Of a DNA stretch of 64,000 bases, positions 53,702 through 62,663 are shown in pieces; position 1 is the first letter of the stretch, and each line of letters starts with the position of its first letter. The position numbers and the translations under genes are program-made. Source of the DNA: Nitrogeniibacter sp050293885 (GTDB lineage: Bacteria; Pseudomonadota; Gammaproteobacteria; Burkholderiales; Rhodocyclaceae). The notes below the pieces were generated by a model, which ran no database searches, was not told the DNA's origin, and saw only the letters and a list, made by a program, of their open reading frames with translations. The stretch is taken from contig JBNKNO010000002.1 of the NCBI GenBank assembly GCA_050293885.1, positions 95,964-159,963 of the forward strand. The letters run 5' to 3'.

Positions 53702-54703
53702 CTACGCGGGGTTCCCGTCCACCGCGCAGGCGACCTGATTGCGCCCGCCGTGCTTGGCCTGATAGAGCGCAGTATCGGCGCGCGCGATCAACTCCTGCTG
53801 GGATAGCGTCGCGGGATCGCCGGTGGCAACGCCAATGCTCACGGTCAATACCCCGTCGTGCCCGGACGCCTTGTTCGGGATATTGAGTTTGGCGACAGCC
53901 CCCCGAATGCGCTCGGCCACCACCAGCGCGCCTTCCTGCGTCGTGCCGGGCAATACCAGCACAAACTCTTCGCCACCATAGCGCGACACCAGATCGCCGG
54001 TGCGCACCGCGGCGTCCGCGAGCACGGCGGCGACGCTGCGCAGACAGGCATCGCCCTGCGGGTGTCCGTAGGTGTCGTTGAACTGTTTGAAATGATCCAC
54101 ATCGAGCATCAAAACCGACAAGGCGTGGGCGCTCTGCTGGCCGCGCCGCCATTCAAAACCCATGTGCTCGTCAAAGGTGCGACGATTGGCCAGGCCGGTC
54201 AGCGGGTCGCACGCGGCAAGTCGTTCGAGTTCTTCCAGTGCCTCTTTCTGCAATGTCATGTCGCGCAGGGTTTCCACCACCGACATCAGATGACCGTCGG
54301 AATCGAAAATCGGACCGGCGTCGATATGCAGGTACATGCGCGTCCCGACATGGGGCATCACGCACCAGTTCTCTGCATGAAACCCGTGTTCATTGTTCGA
54401 GGCCACGTCGAAATTCGCGTACAAGTCGCCGATCTCGTCGGCGCGCCCGGTGGCAATGAGGTCGGCAAGCGTCGGGCGATCGCGCCCGTAGAACGCCTGC
54501 CGGTGGTGTGTCGTCCCGACCACCTCCTCGGCGCTCACGCCGGTGAGCCTTTCACAGGCCCGGTTCCAGATAATGACCTGCCCATCGGCATTGAGCACAA
54601 AGGTAGGAACCACGAGGTGCTTCATCAGATTGACCGCAAAATTGTGGTCGGCGGTTCGCTGAGCTGCCGAGCTGGCGAGATCGCTTCCGTGTGCCAATGT
54701 CAT
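53702..54703 (-). CDS. PAS-GGDEF diguanylate cyclase
   Basis: 333 residues from the ATG at 54703; further in-frame ATGs upstream (for example 54736) are possible and no start has a well-placed ribosome site. A PAS domain (about 25-155) opens with VVPTFVLNADGQVIIWNRAC and ends MSVVETLRDMTLQKEA. The GGDEF domain (170-325) has active-site GGEEF and, five residues before it, RTGD as the inhibitory site. No membrane helix, so it is cytoplasmic. It makes c-di-GMP in response to a signal read by PAS; cofactor unknown. Confidence 0.9.
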   Translation of the reverse strand: MTLAHGSDLASSAAQRTADHNFAVNLMKHLVVPTFVLNADGQVIIWNRACERLTGVSAEEVVGTTHHRQAFYGRDRPTLADLIATGRADEIGDLYANFDVASNNEHGFHAENWCVMPHVGTRMYLHIDAGPIFDSDGHLMSVVETLRDMTLQKEALEELERLAACDPLTGLANRRTFDEHMGFEWRRGQQSAHALSVLMLDVDHFKQFNDTYGHPQGDACLRSVAAVLADAAVRTGDLVSRYGGEEFVLVLPGTTQEGALVVAERIRGAVAKLNIPNKASGHDGVLTVSIGVATGDPATLSQQELIARADTALYQAKHGGRNQVACAVDGNPA

Positions 54704-54940
54704 CTCCCGAGTGATGGCGCAGCGCCATCGTAACATTACAAGCATCGGCGGTATGCACATGAAGTTTATGGACTTTATCGGGCGTCTCGGTCCAACCCCG
54801 CATCTACGCCATACGGGCACCGAGCGTTCCGCCCCGCGCCCTGCCTGAAAAATCAAGGGGACAATATCCCCTCAAGCAATTCATGCCGCAGCCGATATCC
54901 ACTCCATACGTGTCGATATATCAGCGAGGACATCACCATC

Positions 54941-56047
54941 ATGTTTTTCAAGAAGAACAACGCCGAGCAGGAGAATCGTCTCGCTCAACTTGAAAGTGCG
55001 TTGACTGAAAAGGAGCGCCGGATCGCCGAACTCGAGGCCAATCTTGCGCGTGCCGACGGTGAAGCCCGCCAGTGCCGCGCACAGGCACAACAGATGCAAA
55101 GCCTGGTTGGAAACCTGCAAAGCTTTGGCGCCTCGATTGTCGAAGTGCAAAGCGGGTTTACCACGCTGGCAGAAACAATGCACATCGAGCTCAACCGAGC
55201 GCAAGGCGCGCAGACCATCTCGCGCGATGGTCGTGATGCGGTCAGCCACATTGCCGGCAGCCTCAGTTCCCTCGCCCAGGCCTCGGCCAGCGCGGCGGAA
55301 AAAGCGAGCCAGATGGACACCCGCGCCACCGAAGTGAGCAAATTCGTCGACCTCATTCGCGAGATCGCGGATCAGACCAATCTGCTCGCGCTCAACGCCG
55401 CCATCGAGGCCGCGCGCGCCGGCGAACAGGGTCGCGGCTTTGCGGTGGTTGCCGACGAAGTCAGAAAGCTGGCGGAACGCACCGCCACGGCCACCACCGA
55501 GATCACCCACCTGGTCGAACAGATTCGCGACGACAGCAGTTCGAGTAGCGCACAGATGCACGAGCTGGCCAAGCAGTCATCGCTGTTCAGCGATGAGGGA
55601 CAACAGGCCGCTGGCACCATGGAAGAGCTCATGGGCATGTCCGCCAGCCTGGGCCGGGCCGTTTCCTCCGCCGCCTTGCGCGGCTTCTGCGAACTGGCCA
55701 AGGTCGATCACCTGCTGTTCACGTTCCGCGTCTACGAGCAACTGTTCGAATTGCGCCCGGCCGAAGAAATTGCCAGTCAACATGCGTGCCGCCTGGGCAA
55801 GTGGTATTACGAAGGCGAAGGCAAAGCCTGCTTCTCGTCGCTATCGGGCTACACCCAGCTCGAAGCGCCGCACGGGCGCGTACACACCAGCGCCGCAGCC
55901 GCACTCGAAGCGCATCGCGCCAAGAAACCCCAGGCCGTGCTGGACAACGTGGCGCAGATGGAACAGGCAAGCCACGAAGTCATCACGATACTGGAGCGCA
56001 TGGCGGCTGACGGTGAATCGCGCGCCGAATTGCAGTGCAAGGAGTAA
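54941..56047 (+). CDS. Cytoplasmic chemoreceptor with C-terminal zinc-binding CZB domain
   Basis: 368 residues from the ATG at 54941. It has no membrane segment. A coiled coil (1-60), a short methyl-accepting domain with tip EIADQTNLLALNAAIEAARA (near 145-165) and a C-terminal CZB domain (about 245-365) follow. The zinc-ligand pattern is His in KVDHLLFTFRVYEQ, Cys in ACRLGKWYYEG, and HGRVH. CZB chemoreceptors such as TlpD sense zinc-linked oxidants (for example hypochlorous acid). Much shorter than the transmembrane MCP 1.5 kb away, but with the same CheA contact tip. Confidence 0.9.
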   Translation: MFFKKNNAEQENRLAQLESALTEKERRIAELEANLARADGEARQCRAQAQQMQSLVGNLQSFGASIVEVQSGFTTLAETMHIELNRAQGAQTISRDGRDAVSHIAGSLSSLAQASASAAEKASQMDTRATEVSKFVDLIREIADQTNLLALNAAIEAARAGEQGRGFAVVADEVRKLAERTATATTEITHLVEQIRDDSSSSSAQMHELAKQSSLFSDEGQQAAGTMEELMGMSASLGRAVSSAALRGFCELAKVDHLLFTFRVYEQLFELRPAEEIASQHACRLGKWYYEGEGKACFSSLSGYTQLEAPHGRVHTSAAAALEAHRAKKPQAVLDNVAQMEQASHEVITILERMAADGESRAELQCKE

Positions 56048-56127
56048 TCACGCGGCAGCGGCCATTGCCGCAACACTGATTCAGCGGCGGGTGGCCCCGC
56101 GCGTGCAACCACGGAAACCGCTCGCAG

Positions 56128-57660
56128 CTAGCGGGGCGCGCCCTTCGCCGGTGCGCATCGATAGGCCTCCGCCAAGGCAATGAAGGTGGCGACTTGTGCC
56201 GCCGGCCAGCCGTCTTCGCAGGCCATCGTTGCCGCCATCACGTCCGCCACGTCGGGAGCCACCTCGATTGCCGCGGCCGCATCCAGAAACAAGGCGCGAT
56301 GCCGTCGCGCCAGCACATCTTCCACCGTCAGCGCGAACTGCTCGCGCACCGCACGACGCACCTGAGCGGCCGTCAGATCGAGCCGCGGATGCAGCGGCGA
56401 CGCGTCGCCGATCTCGGCGTCCACGTGCACCGGCAGATCTTCGGTACGGCACGCCCGCACCGGCAAGCCGCCGACCTGCGCGGCTCGATCGACCGCGTCT
56501 TCGGCCATTTGCCGGTAGGTGGTCCACTTGCCGCCGGCAATGGTCACCAGCGTTTCGCATTCCACGCGAATCACATGTTCCCGCGACAACTCGCTGCGTG
56601 GCGCGTCCGGGTCCGTGGCAATCAGCGGCCGCAATCCCGCAAACACACTGAGCACGTCTTCCCGACCCGGCGCCCGGTCCAGGCACGTGGCCGCGGTGCG
56701 CAGGATGAAATCGATCTCGCCTTCACGCGCATGGGGCTCCAGCGGCAACTCGTCCAGCGGCGTATCGGTGGTACCGAGCAACACCTTGCCCAGCCACGGA
56801 ATCATGAACAACACCCGCCCATCCTCGGTCTCGGGCACCAACAGGGCCTGATTGCCGGGTAGCCAGTGGGCATCGACCACCAGATGCACGCCCTGGCTGG
56901 GGGCGACCATGGCGGTGACCCCGGGTTGGGCCATGCGCCGCACCCCATCGACCCACACCCCCGTCGCGTTGATGACCGTGCGGGCCGTGAAGGCAAACGA
57001 CCGGCCGGTGATGGCATCGTGCGCGCGCACGCCGGAGACCCGGTTGTCCGTCATCGACAGCGCCGTCACCGGCATGTAGTTGAGCGCCAGCCCGCCATGA
57101 TCGGCAACCGTTCGCGCCAGCGCCACGGCCAGCGCCGCATCGTCGAACTGAGCATCCACGTAGCTCACGCCGCCGAGCAAACCGGCCGCGCGCACATTGG
57201 GCAACAGGGCACGGGTCTCGCCGGCCGACAGGCTGCGCACCGGCCCCAGCCCGTAGCGCCCGGCCAGCCAGCTATAGGCGGTAAGCCCCACGCGCAGCTT
57301 GAGCCAGACCCAACGCGAATACACCGGCACCACGAAGGGCAGCGGCTTCACCCACTGCGGCGCATTGCGCACCAGGCGCGCACGCTCGACCAGCGCCTCG
57401 CGCACCAGCCCGATACGCCCCTGTTCCAGATAGCGCACGCCGCCATGCACCAGTTTGGTCGAACGCGAGCTGGTGCCCTTGGCAAAGTCGTGCGCCTCCA
57501 GCAGCAAGGTGCGATAGCCGCGGGTGACGGCATCCACCGCGGCCCCCAGACCGGTTGCCCCGCCGCCGATGACGATCACGTCCCAATCGGGCTCCGCCTC
57601 GGCGCGGGCCAGCAGTTGCGGCCGCGCCAGATCGGCGAGCGGCGCATCGTCAGGCGCCAT
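56128..57660 (-). CDS. glpD: Aerobic glycerol-3-phosphate dehydrogenase
   Basis: 510 residues from the ATG at 57660, which overlaps the end of glpK by 11 bp. The FAD Rossmann motif DVIVIGGGATGLGAAVDAVT is followed by the GlpD block FAKGTSSRSTKLVHGGVRYLEQG and a C-terminal region with IAGGKWTTYRQMAEDAVD. It oxidises glycerol 3-phosphate to dihydroxyacetone phosphate and reduces ubiquinone at the inner membrane. It is co-transcribed with glpK. No GlpF or GlpR gene is next to it. Confidence 0.94.
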   Translation of the reverse strand: MAPDDAPLADLARPQLLARAEAEPDWDVIVIGGGATGLGAAVDAVTRGYRTLLLEAHDFAKGTSSRSTKLVHGGVRYLEQGRIGLVREALVERARLVRNAPQWVKPLPFVVPVYSRWVWLKLRVGLTAYSWLAGRYGLGPVRSLSAGETRALLPNVRAAGLLGGVSYVDAQFDDAALAVALARTVADHGGLALNYMPVTALSMTDNRVSGVRAHDAITGRSFAFTARTVINATGVWVDGVRRMAQPGVTAMVAPSQGVHLVVDAHWLPGNQALLVPETEDGRVLFMIPWLGKVLLGTTDTPLDELPLEPHAREGEIDFILRTAATCLDRAPGREDVLSVFAGLRPLIATDPDAPRSELSREHVIRVECETLVTIAGGKWTTYRQMAEDAVDRAAQVGGLPVRACRTEDLPVHVDAEIGDASPLHPRLDLTAAQVRRAVREQFALTVEDVLARRHRALFLDAAAAIEVAPDVADVMAATMACEDGWPAAQVATFIALAEAYRCAPAKGAPR

Positions 57661-59140
57661 CAGCCCACCCGCGCGCACGCTCGATGGCCTTGTGCCAGCG
57701 CGCCTGCATGGCTTCGCGCCAATCGGCCGAGGCGCTCGGCTCGAACACCTGGTCGACACGCCAGTGCGCGCTCAAGGCGGCATCGTCGGGCCACACGCCC
57801 ACCGCCCGCCCCGCCAGAAAGGCAGCGCCGAGCACCGTGGTTTCGGTCATTCGCGGGCGCACCACCGGAATGCCGAGCAGGTCGGCCTGCAACTGCATCA
57901 GCAAGGCGTTGCGCGTCATGCCGCCATCGACACGCAGCTCGTGCACCGTGGCGCCATCGGCCGCCATGGCATTGAGCAGATCCAGATTCTGCAAGGCCAC
58001 CGACTCGAGCGCGGCGCGCGCGATGTGCGCCGCGCCGGTGCCGCGCGTCATGCCCATCAGCGAGCCGCGCGCATAGGCATCCCAGTGCGGCGCGCCCAGG
58101 CCGGCAAAGGCCGGCACCATCACCACCTCGCCACTGTCGGCCACTTGCGCGGCCAGGCTTTCAACCTCGGCGGCCGAGCGGATGATGCCGAGACCGTCAC
58201 GCAGCCACTGCACCACGGCACCGGCCATGAACACGCTGCCTTCGAGCAGGTAGTCGGTGCGCCCGTCGCGCCGCCAGGCCACGGTACTGAGCAGGCGGTG
58301 CGTCGAGGGCACCACCGTCTCGCCGGTGTTCACGGTGAGGAAACAGCCGGTGCCGTAAGTGTTCTTGGCCATCCCCGGCGTGAGGCAGACTTGGCCGAAA
58401 GTCGCCGCCTGCTGGTCGCCCGCAATACCGGCAATCGGGATCGGTTCGCCAAACAGCGCCGCATCGCAGGCGCCGACCACAGCGGAAGAATCGACCACCT
58501 CGGGCAGCACCGACGCGGGGATGTCGAACAGCGCCAGCAAGTCGTCGTCCCAGCGCCCGCGATGGATGTCGAACAACATGGTGCGTGCCGCGTTGCTGCA
58601 GTCGGTCACATGGCGGGCACCGCCGGTCAGATGCCAGATGAGCCAGCTGTCGATGGTGCCGAAGGCCAGTTCGCCGCGTGCCGCCCGCACACGCGCATCG
58701 GGCACGGTGTCGAGCAACCAGGCCAGCTTGGTGGCCGAAAAATAGGCATCGAGCTCCAGCCCGGTGGTGTCGCGAATACGCTCGGCGTGGCCAGCCGCAC
58801 GCAGCGCGTCGCAACGCTCGGCGGTACGGCGGTCCTGCCACACGATGGCAGGCGCCAGCGGCACGCCGCTGCGCCGATCCCACAACACCGTGGTTTCGCG
58901 TTGGTTGGTGATGCCGATGGCGCGCACCTGCGCCACCGGCACGCCGGCCTCGTTGAGCACCTGCCGGGCGCAGGCGATCTGGGTGCGCCAGATCTCCTCG
59001 GCATCGTGCTCGACCCAGCCGGGTTTGGGAAAGTGTTGCGCAAACTCCTGCTGCGCCGTCGCACACACGCGCGCATGTGCGTCAAACAGCATGGCGCGGG
59101 AACTCGTCGTGCCCTGATCCAATGCCAGCACGTAGTCCAT
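57650..59140 (-). CDS. glpK: Glycerol kinase
   Basis: 496 residues from the ATG at 59140 (GGAG upstream). The FGGY-family start YVLALDQGTTSSRAMLFDAH, substrate block GITNQRETTVLWDRRSG, GTIDSWLIWHLTGG and the second ATP-site motif MAADGATVHELRVDGGMTRN are present. It phosphorylates glycerol to sn-glycerol 3-phosphate, the substrate of GlpD just downstream. An 11-bp overlap with glpD indicates translational coupling. Confidence 0.96.
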   Translation of the reverse strand: MDYVLALDQGTTSSRAMLFDAHARVCATAQQEFAQHFPKPGWVEHDAEEIWRTQIACARQVLNEAGVPVAQVRAIGITNQRETTVLWDRRSGVPLAPAIVWQDRRTAERCDALRAAGHAERIRDTTGLELDAYFSATKLAWLLDTVPDARVRAARGELAFGTIDSWLIWHLTGGARHVTDCSNAARTMLFDIHRGRWDDDLLALFDIPASVLPEVVDSSAVVGACDAALFGEPIPIAGIAGDQQAATFGQVCLTPGMAKNTYGTGCFLTVNTGETVVPSTHRLLSTVAWRRDGRTDYLLEGSVFMAGAVVQWLRDGLGIIRSAAEVESLAAQVADSGEVVMVPAFAGLGAPHWDAYARGSLMGMTRGTGAAHIARAALESVALQNLDLLNAMAADGATVHELRVDGGMTRNALLMQLQADLLGIPVVRPRMTETTVLGAAFLAGRAVGVWPDDAALSAHWRVDQVFEPSASADWREAMQARWHKAIERARGWADGA

Positions 59141-59218
59141 GGTTCGCTCCGCTTGGGGTGTGTTCCGACCATAACGGATTTGCCTGAGGCAGGAAACCGC
59201 CCCGCCGCAAAGCCGCGC

Positions 59219-59632
59219 TCAGTCGCCCTTCATCGCCTCGGACAACGCCCGCTTGAGTTGCGTCATGGACCCCGGTTGAACGGCCTTGAATTGCCGGATC
59301 AGGTCCGCAATGTCGCCGATCCGGGCGTCGACGGTATCGTCCTTGAGCCGCGTGATCTGCGCATGGATGTCGGCGATGCGGGCGAGCGACTCACCGCCCT
59401 GCGGCGAATCGGGTGGCAGCTGCGCCGCCAGATCGAGCAGCACTTCCGAAATGAGCCCCAGCTGACGGCCGTAGGTGGCCACATCAAAGGCTTTGCGTTC
59501 GAGCTCGGCATCACCGGCCGCCGGGTCGATGCCCTCGAAGAACCAACGCGTATCGGGTTCGATCCGCTGGGCGACACTGCCGCTGAACGGCAGATGCACC
59601 TGCGGCGCATAGAAAAATATCCACGGAAACAT
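59219..59632 (-). CDS. Conserved hypothetical protein upstream of glpK
   Basis: 137 residues from the ATG at 59632, with GGAGGGC 4 bases upstream. It opens MFPWIFFYAPQVHLPFSGSV (one short hydrophobic stretch), then RIEPDTRWFFEGI, and continues as a mostly helical domain (AFDVATYGRQLGLISEVLLD, ARIADIHAQITRLKDD, IADLIRQFKAVQPG). I do not recognise a named family. The good ribosome site and codon use support a real gene. It reads in the same direction as glpK, 78 bp away, so it may share the transcript. Confidence 0.72.
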   Translation of the reverse strand: MFPWIFFYAPQVHLPFSGSVAQRIEPDTRWFFEGIDPAAGDAELERKAFDVATYGRQLGLISEVLLDLAAQLPPDSPQGGESLARIADIHAQITRLKDDTVDARIGDIADLIRQFKAVQPGSMTQLKRALSEAMKGD

Positions 59633-59747
59633 GAACGCCCTCCAACCACCACGAGCACAAAGCTGTGCGACAAATTCAGCCTATGCTGCATTGCAGCGCA
59701 CCGCAAGGCCGATGGTATTTGTGCACGGCCGCTCAGCGACCGGCGCC

Positions 59748-60821
59748 TCATCCGCGGGCCGACTCTCGCTTGCCCTCAGCGGCGCGTGCGCGCTTCTTCC
59801 GCGTCGCTTTCTTTGGCGGCGCTTTCTCGCCCAGCCAACGGGCCTGCCATTGCGCCAGCGCCGGTAGCGTCCGTGCGGCATCGGCGTCGAAATGCGCCTG
59901 CAACTGGCGCAGCGCATCAATGTCGTCGTCGTTCAAACCCTCGGGCCATGCCGGCATGAGTTGCACATGCAGATCGCCCCGCTCACCGTCGCGGCACGGC
60001 AACCCCTGCCCCGCGAGGATCTGCTCGTCCGGCTCGGCAAACCCCGGCGCAAGGTGCAGCACCGACTCGCCACCCGGCACCGGCACCCGCACGTCACCGC
60101 CGGCCATGAGCGTGAAGCCGGACACCGGCCTGCGCAAACGCAGCGTATTGCCATCGATCGCAAACAACGCATGCGGGTTGATCTGCGCCACCAACAGCAA
60201 ATCGCCGGGCGGCAGATCACCCTCGGGCGTTGCCTGCCCCGCCAGCCGCAAGCTCCGCCCCGGCCACATCAGCGGCGGCACCTTCACCCGCACCCGACGC
60301 GCCGCCCGCACCTGCCCCGAGCCCGCGCAGCTTTCGCATGTCACCCGCGACACGTAGCCGCGCGCATCGCACACGCCACAGCGCGCCAGCCCCGTCGCCG
60401 TACGAATGCGCCCGCTGCCATGGCAATCGCCGCACATGCGCGAACGTTCAAGCGCAATGACGCCTTCACCCGCACAGTCCTCACACATCTGTACCTGACC
60501 CACCGCAAACTCATGCTCGCAGCCGAAAATGGCCTCTTCGATGGTGAGGTGAAGGGTTTCGCGCTGATCCGGGCCGCGCGTGGACGAGCCGTCGGCAGGC
60601 GCGCTGTCGTCGCCCGCCTCGTCCGTCTCTTCACCCAGCAGATAGTCGTAGGCCGCGCGGATCTGACGAAAGCGATCCACGGCCTCCGCCGCGCCATTGC
60701 GGTCGGGGTGCCAGTGCATGGCCAGCCGACGATAGGCGCGCTTGATGTCCGCGGGCAGCGCACCGCGCGCAAGGCCCAGCACATCGCAGGCATGTTCGGC
60801 ACTGACAGGTCGGAAGGGCAC
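59748..60821 (-). CDS. DnaJ-like co-chaperone with zinc-finger region
   Basis: 357 residues if the GTG at 60821 is used; an ATG at 60926 would add 35 residues lacking family character. Neither has a clear ribosome site. J domain (about 8-65) with HPD in MHWHPDRNG, no G/F-rich linker, then a zinc-binding region with four CxxCxxxG repeats (CEDCAGEG, CGDCHGSG, CGVCDARG, CESCAGSG), two beta-sandwich substrate domains and a Lys-rich tail (KAPPKKATRKKRAR). It stimulates an Hsp70. It differs from canonical DnaJ in lacking the G/F region and in its basic C-terminal tail; it is probably a second, specialised J-protein. Confidence 0.85.
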   Translation of the reverse strand: MPFRPVSAEHACDVLGLARGALPADIKRAYRRLAMHWHPDRNGAAEAVDRFRQIRAAYDYLLGEETDEAGDDSAPADGSSTRGPDQRETLHLTIEEAIFGCEHEFAVGQVQMCEDCAGEGVIALERSRMCGDCHGSGRIRTATGLARCGVCDARGYVSRVTCESCAGSGQVRAARRVRVKVPPLMWPGRSLRLAGQATPEGDLPPGDLLLVAQINPHALFAIDGNTLRLRRPVSGFTLMAGGDVRVPVPGGESVLHLAPGFAEPDEQILAGQGLPCRDGERGDLHVQLMPAWPEGLNDDDIDALRQLQAHFDADAARTLPALAQWQARWLGEKAPPKKATRKKRARAAEGKRESARG

Positions 60822-61018
60822 GATGGCGCGTCTTGTTTGGAAAGGACAGGAGCGAAAGTTTACGCGCTTACGGCAGCCGTGACGATAGCCGGCCAGCCCC
60901 CGATCGCGGATCGTCCGGATGCGCAAACTTACGTTTTTCCGGTGGACAGCGCGCCATCGCAGGACTAGCCAGAAGTATCGGGACGCACGCTCAACGCCCC
61001 ACCACCAGGAGGATGATC

Positions 61019-61261
61019 ATGAACCTCAAACACGCACTGGCTATCACCCTGCTTGCCGTCTCCACCGGCGCGTGGGCATTTCACTGCCCGGCCGACATGA
61101 AGAAGATCGACGCCGCCCTGGCCACCCATCCCCAGCTATCACCCGAGCAGATGGCCCAGGTCAAGCAATGGCGCGCCGAAGGCGAAGCGCTGCACGAGGC
61201 CGGCAAGCACCAGCAATCGGTCGACACCCTTGCCAAGGCCATGAAAGCGCTCGGGTTGTGA
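61019..61261 (+). CDS. Small secreted hypothetical protein
   Basis: 80 residues from the ATG at 61019; AGGAGG lies 5 bases before it (the ATG at 61013 touches that site). A signal peptide (MNLKHALAITLLAVSTGAWA) is followed by FHCPADMKKIDAALATHPQL and a helical region (MAQVKQWRAEGEALHEAGKH, then SVDTLAKAMKALGL). One cysteine, directly after the cleavage site region. The helical pair resembles a single TPR-like hairpin. No recognised family; periplasmic location expected. Confidence 0.75.
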   Translation: MNLKHALAITLLAVSTGAWAFHCPADMKKIDAALATHPQLSPEQMAQVKQWRAEGEALHEAGKHQQSVDTLAKAMKALGL

Positions 61262-61297
61262 CGGTGGAGCGAGCGCGCGCGCAGGCCGACCCAAGAC

Positions 61298-62206
61298 TCA
61301 GCCCGTTCGCCACCCCGCCCGCAGCGCGAGCTTGCGCACGAACTTTCCGTCGACCATGCCCGTCGCCAGCGCGGTTCCCAGGAGGATGACCCCGGCGCCA
61401 ACGAGCATGCGCGGCCCTATCGGCTCATCCGCAAACACCACGCCCCAACCCATGCCGAAGGCGGGGACCAGAAAGGTCACTGCGATGGCTCGGGCCGGAC
61501 CGATGTTGGCGATCAGGCGGAAGTAGAGGATGTAGGCGAAGGCCGTGCACAAGATCGCCAGCAGCACGGCCGCCCACCAGGCTTGCGCGCTCACCGCGGC
61601 GGGCGGCCACCACCACCAGGCCAGCGGCGCCAGCACCACGGCCGCGGCCAGCTGCCCGCCGGTGGCGATGGCCAGCGACGACACCCCGGTGAGATAGCGC
61701 TTGGTGTAGTTGGCCGAGACGCCGTAAGACAGCGTTGCCAGTAGCCCCGCACCGACCGCGAGCATCACGTGCTCGCCATGAAAACCGGCCTTGCCCGACA
61801 CCAGCACGCCGACACCGACGAAGCCGATCACCAGCCCGGCCGAGCGCCAGCCGCTCAGCCGCTCGCCGAACCACAGCCGCGCCACCAGCGCCGCCCACAG
61901 CGGCGCGGTGGCATTGACGATGGAGGCGAAACCGGCGGTGAGACTGAGCATGGCCCAGGCGATGAGCACGAACGGCAAACCGGAATTGAGGATGCCGATG
62001 ACCGCCAGCGGGCCGGCATGGGTCAACAGTTCGCGGCATTGCCCTCGCCACCACAGGATCGGCAGCAGGCACAGCGCCGCCATCAGCACGCGGACGAAGA
62101 TCAGCGCAAACGGCCCGAATTCCGGCGCCGCCTCGCGCATGAACAGGAAGGACGCCCCCCACACCGCGGCGAGCACCAGCAACGCCAGGCTGTCACGCGC
62201 GCGCAT
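61298..62206 (-). CDS. EamA-family (DMT) transporter
   Basis: 302 residues from the ATG at 62206, which overlaps the end of ogt by 14 bp. Ten membrane helices in two EamA repeats; the first begins SLALLVLAAVWGASFLFMRE (the typical WG-SF entry), the second VMLAVGAGLLATLSYGVSAN. Members export amino acids, nucleosides or drugs; substrate unknown. Operon with ogt and the Ada-AlkA gene. Confidence 0.9.
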   Translation of the reverse strand: MRARDSLALLVLAAVWGASFLFMREAAPEFGPFALIFVRVLMAALCLLPILWWRGQCRELLTHAGPLAVIGILNSGLPFVLIAWAMLSLTAGFASIVNATAPLWAALVARLWFGERLSGWRSAGLVIGFVGVGVLVSGKAGFHGEHVMLAVGAGLLATLSYGVSANYTKRYLTGVSSLAIATGGQLAAAVVLAPLAWWWWPPAAVSAQAWWAAVLLAILCTAFAYILYFRLIANIGPARAIAVTFLVPAFGMGWGVVFADEPIGPRMLVGAGVILLGTALATGMVDGKFVRKLALRAGWRTG

Positions 62207-62663
62207 CCGCCCCCTCCAGCGTCAGCAAGGCCTGCTTGCGCGCCAGGCCGCCCGCATAGCCGGTGAGCGAACCGTCGCGCCCGATCACCCGGTGGCAGGG
62301 AATGAAGATCCACAGCGGATTGCGCCCCACCGCCGCGCCCACCGCCCGCGCCGCGCGCGGCCGCCCGAGCGACGCCGCCAGCGTGCCGTAATCGGTCGTC
62401 TCACCCGGCGCCAGCGTTCGCAGCCGCGCCCATACCGCCCGCTGGAACGCGGTGCCCTGCGGTGCCAGCGGCACGTCGAAGCGCACCTGCCGGCCGGCCA
62501 GATAGTCCGTCAGCTGCGCGGCCGCACGCCGGCACAGCGCATTGGCCGGCAGATCGACATCGGGCGCATCGAAGCGGGCGCTCAGCAGCCCCGCCTCGCC
62601 CGCCGTGATCGTGAATGGGCCCAGCGCGGTGTCCACGCGCAGCGCCGCGGTTGCGGTGTTCAT
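62193..62663 (-). CDS. ogt: Methylated-DNA-[protein]-cysteine S-methyltransferase
   Basis: 156 residues from the ATG at 62663 (GAGGAG 8 bases upstream), overlapping the stop of the Ada-AlkA gene (ATGA). The acceptor motif IPCHRVIG (Cys123) is intact, and the DNA-binding helix RPRAARAVGAAVGRNPLWIF precedes it. The suicide enzyme takes methyl or alkyl groups from O6-guanine. With the fused Ada-AlkA protein it forms an alkylation-repair operon. Confidence 0.94.
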   Translation of the reverse strand: MNTATAALRVDTALGPFTITAGEAGLLSARFDAPDVDLPANALCRRAAAQLTDYLAGRQVRFDVPLAPQGTAFQRAVWARLRTLAPGETTDYGTLAASLGRPRAARAVGAAVGRNPLWIFIPCHRVIGRDGSLTGYAGGLARKQALLTLEGADARA

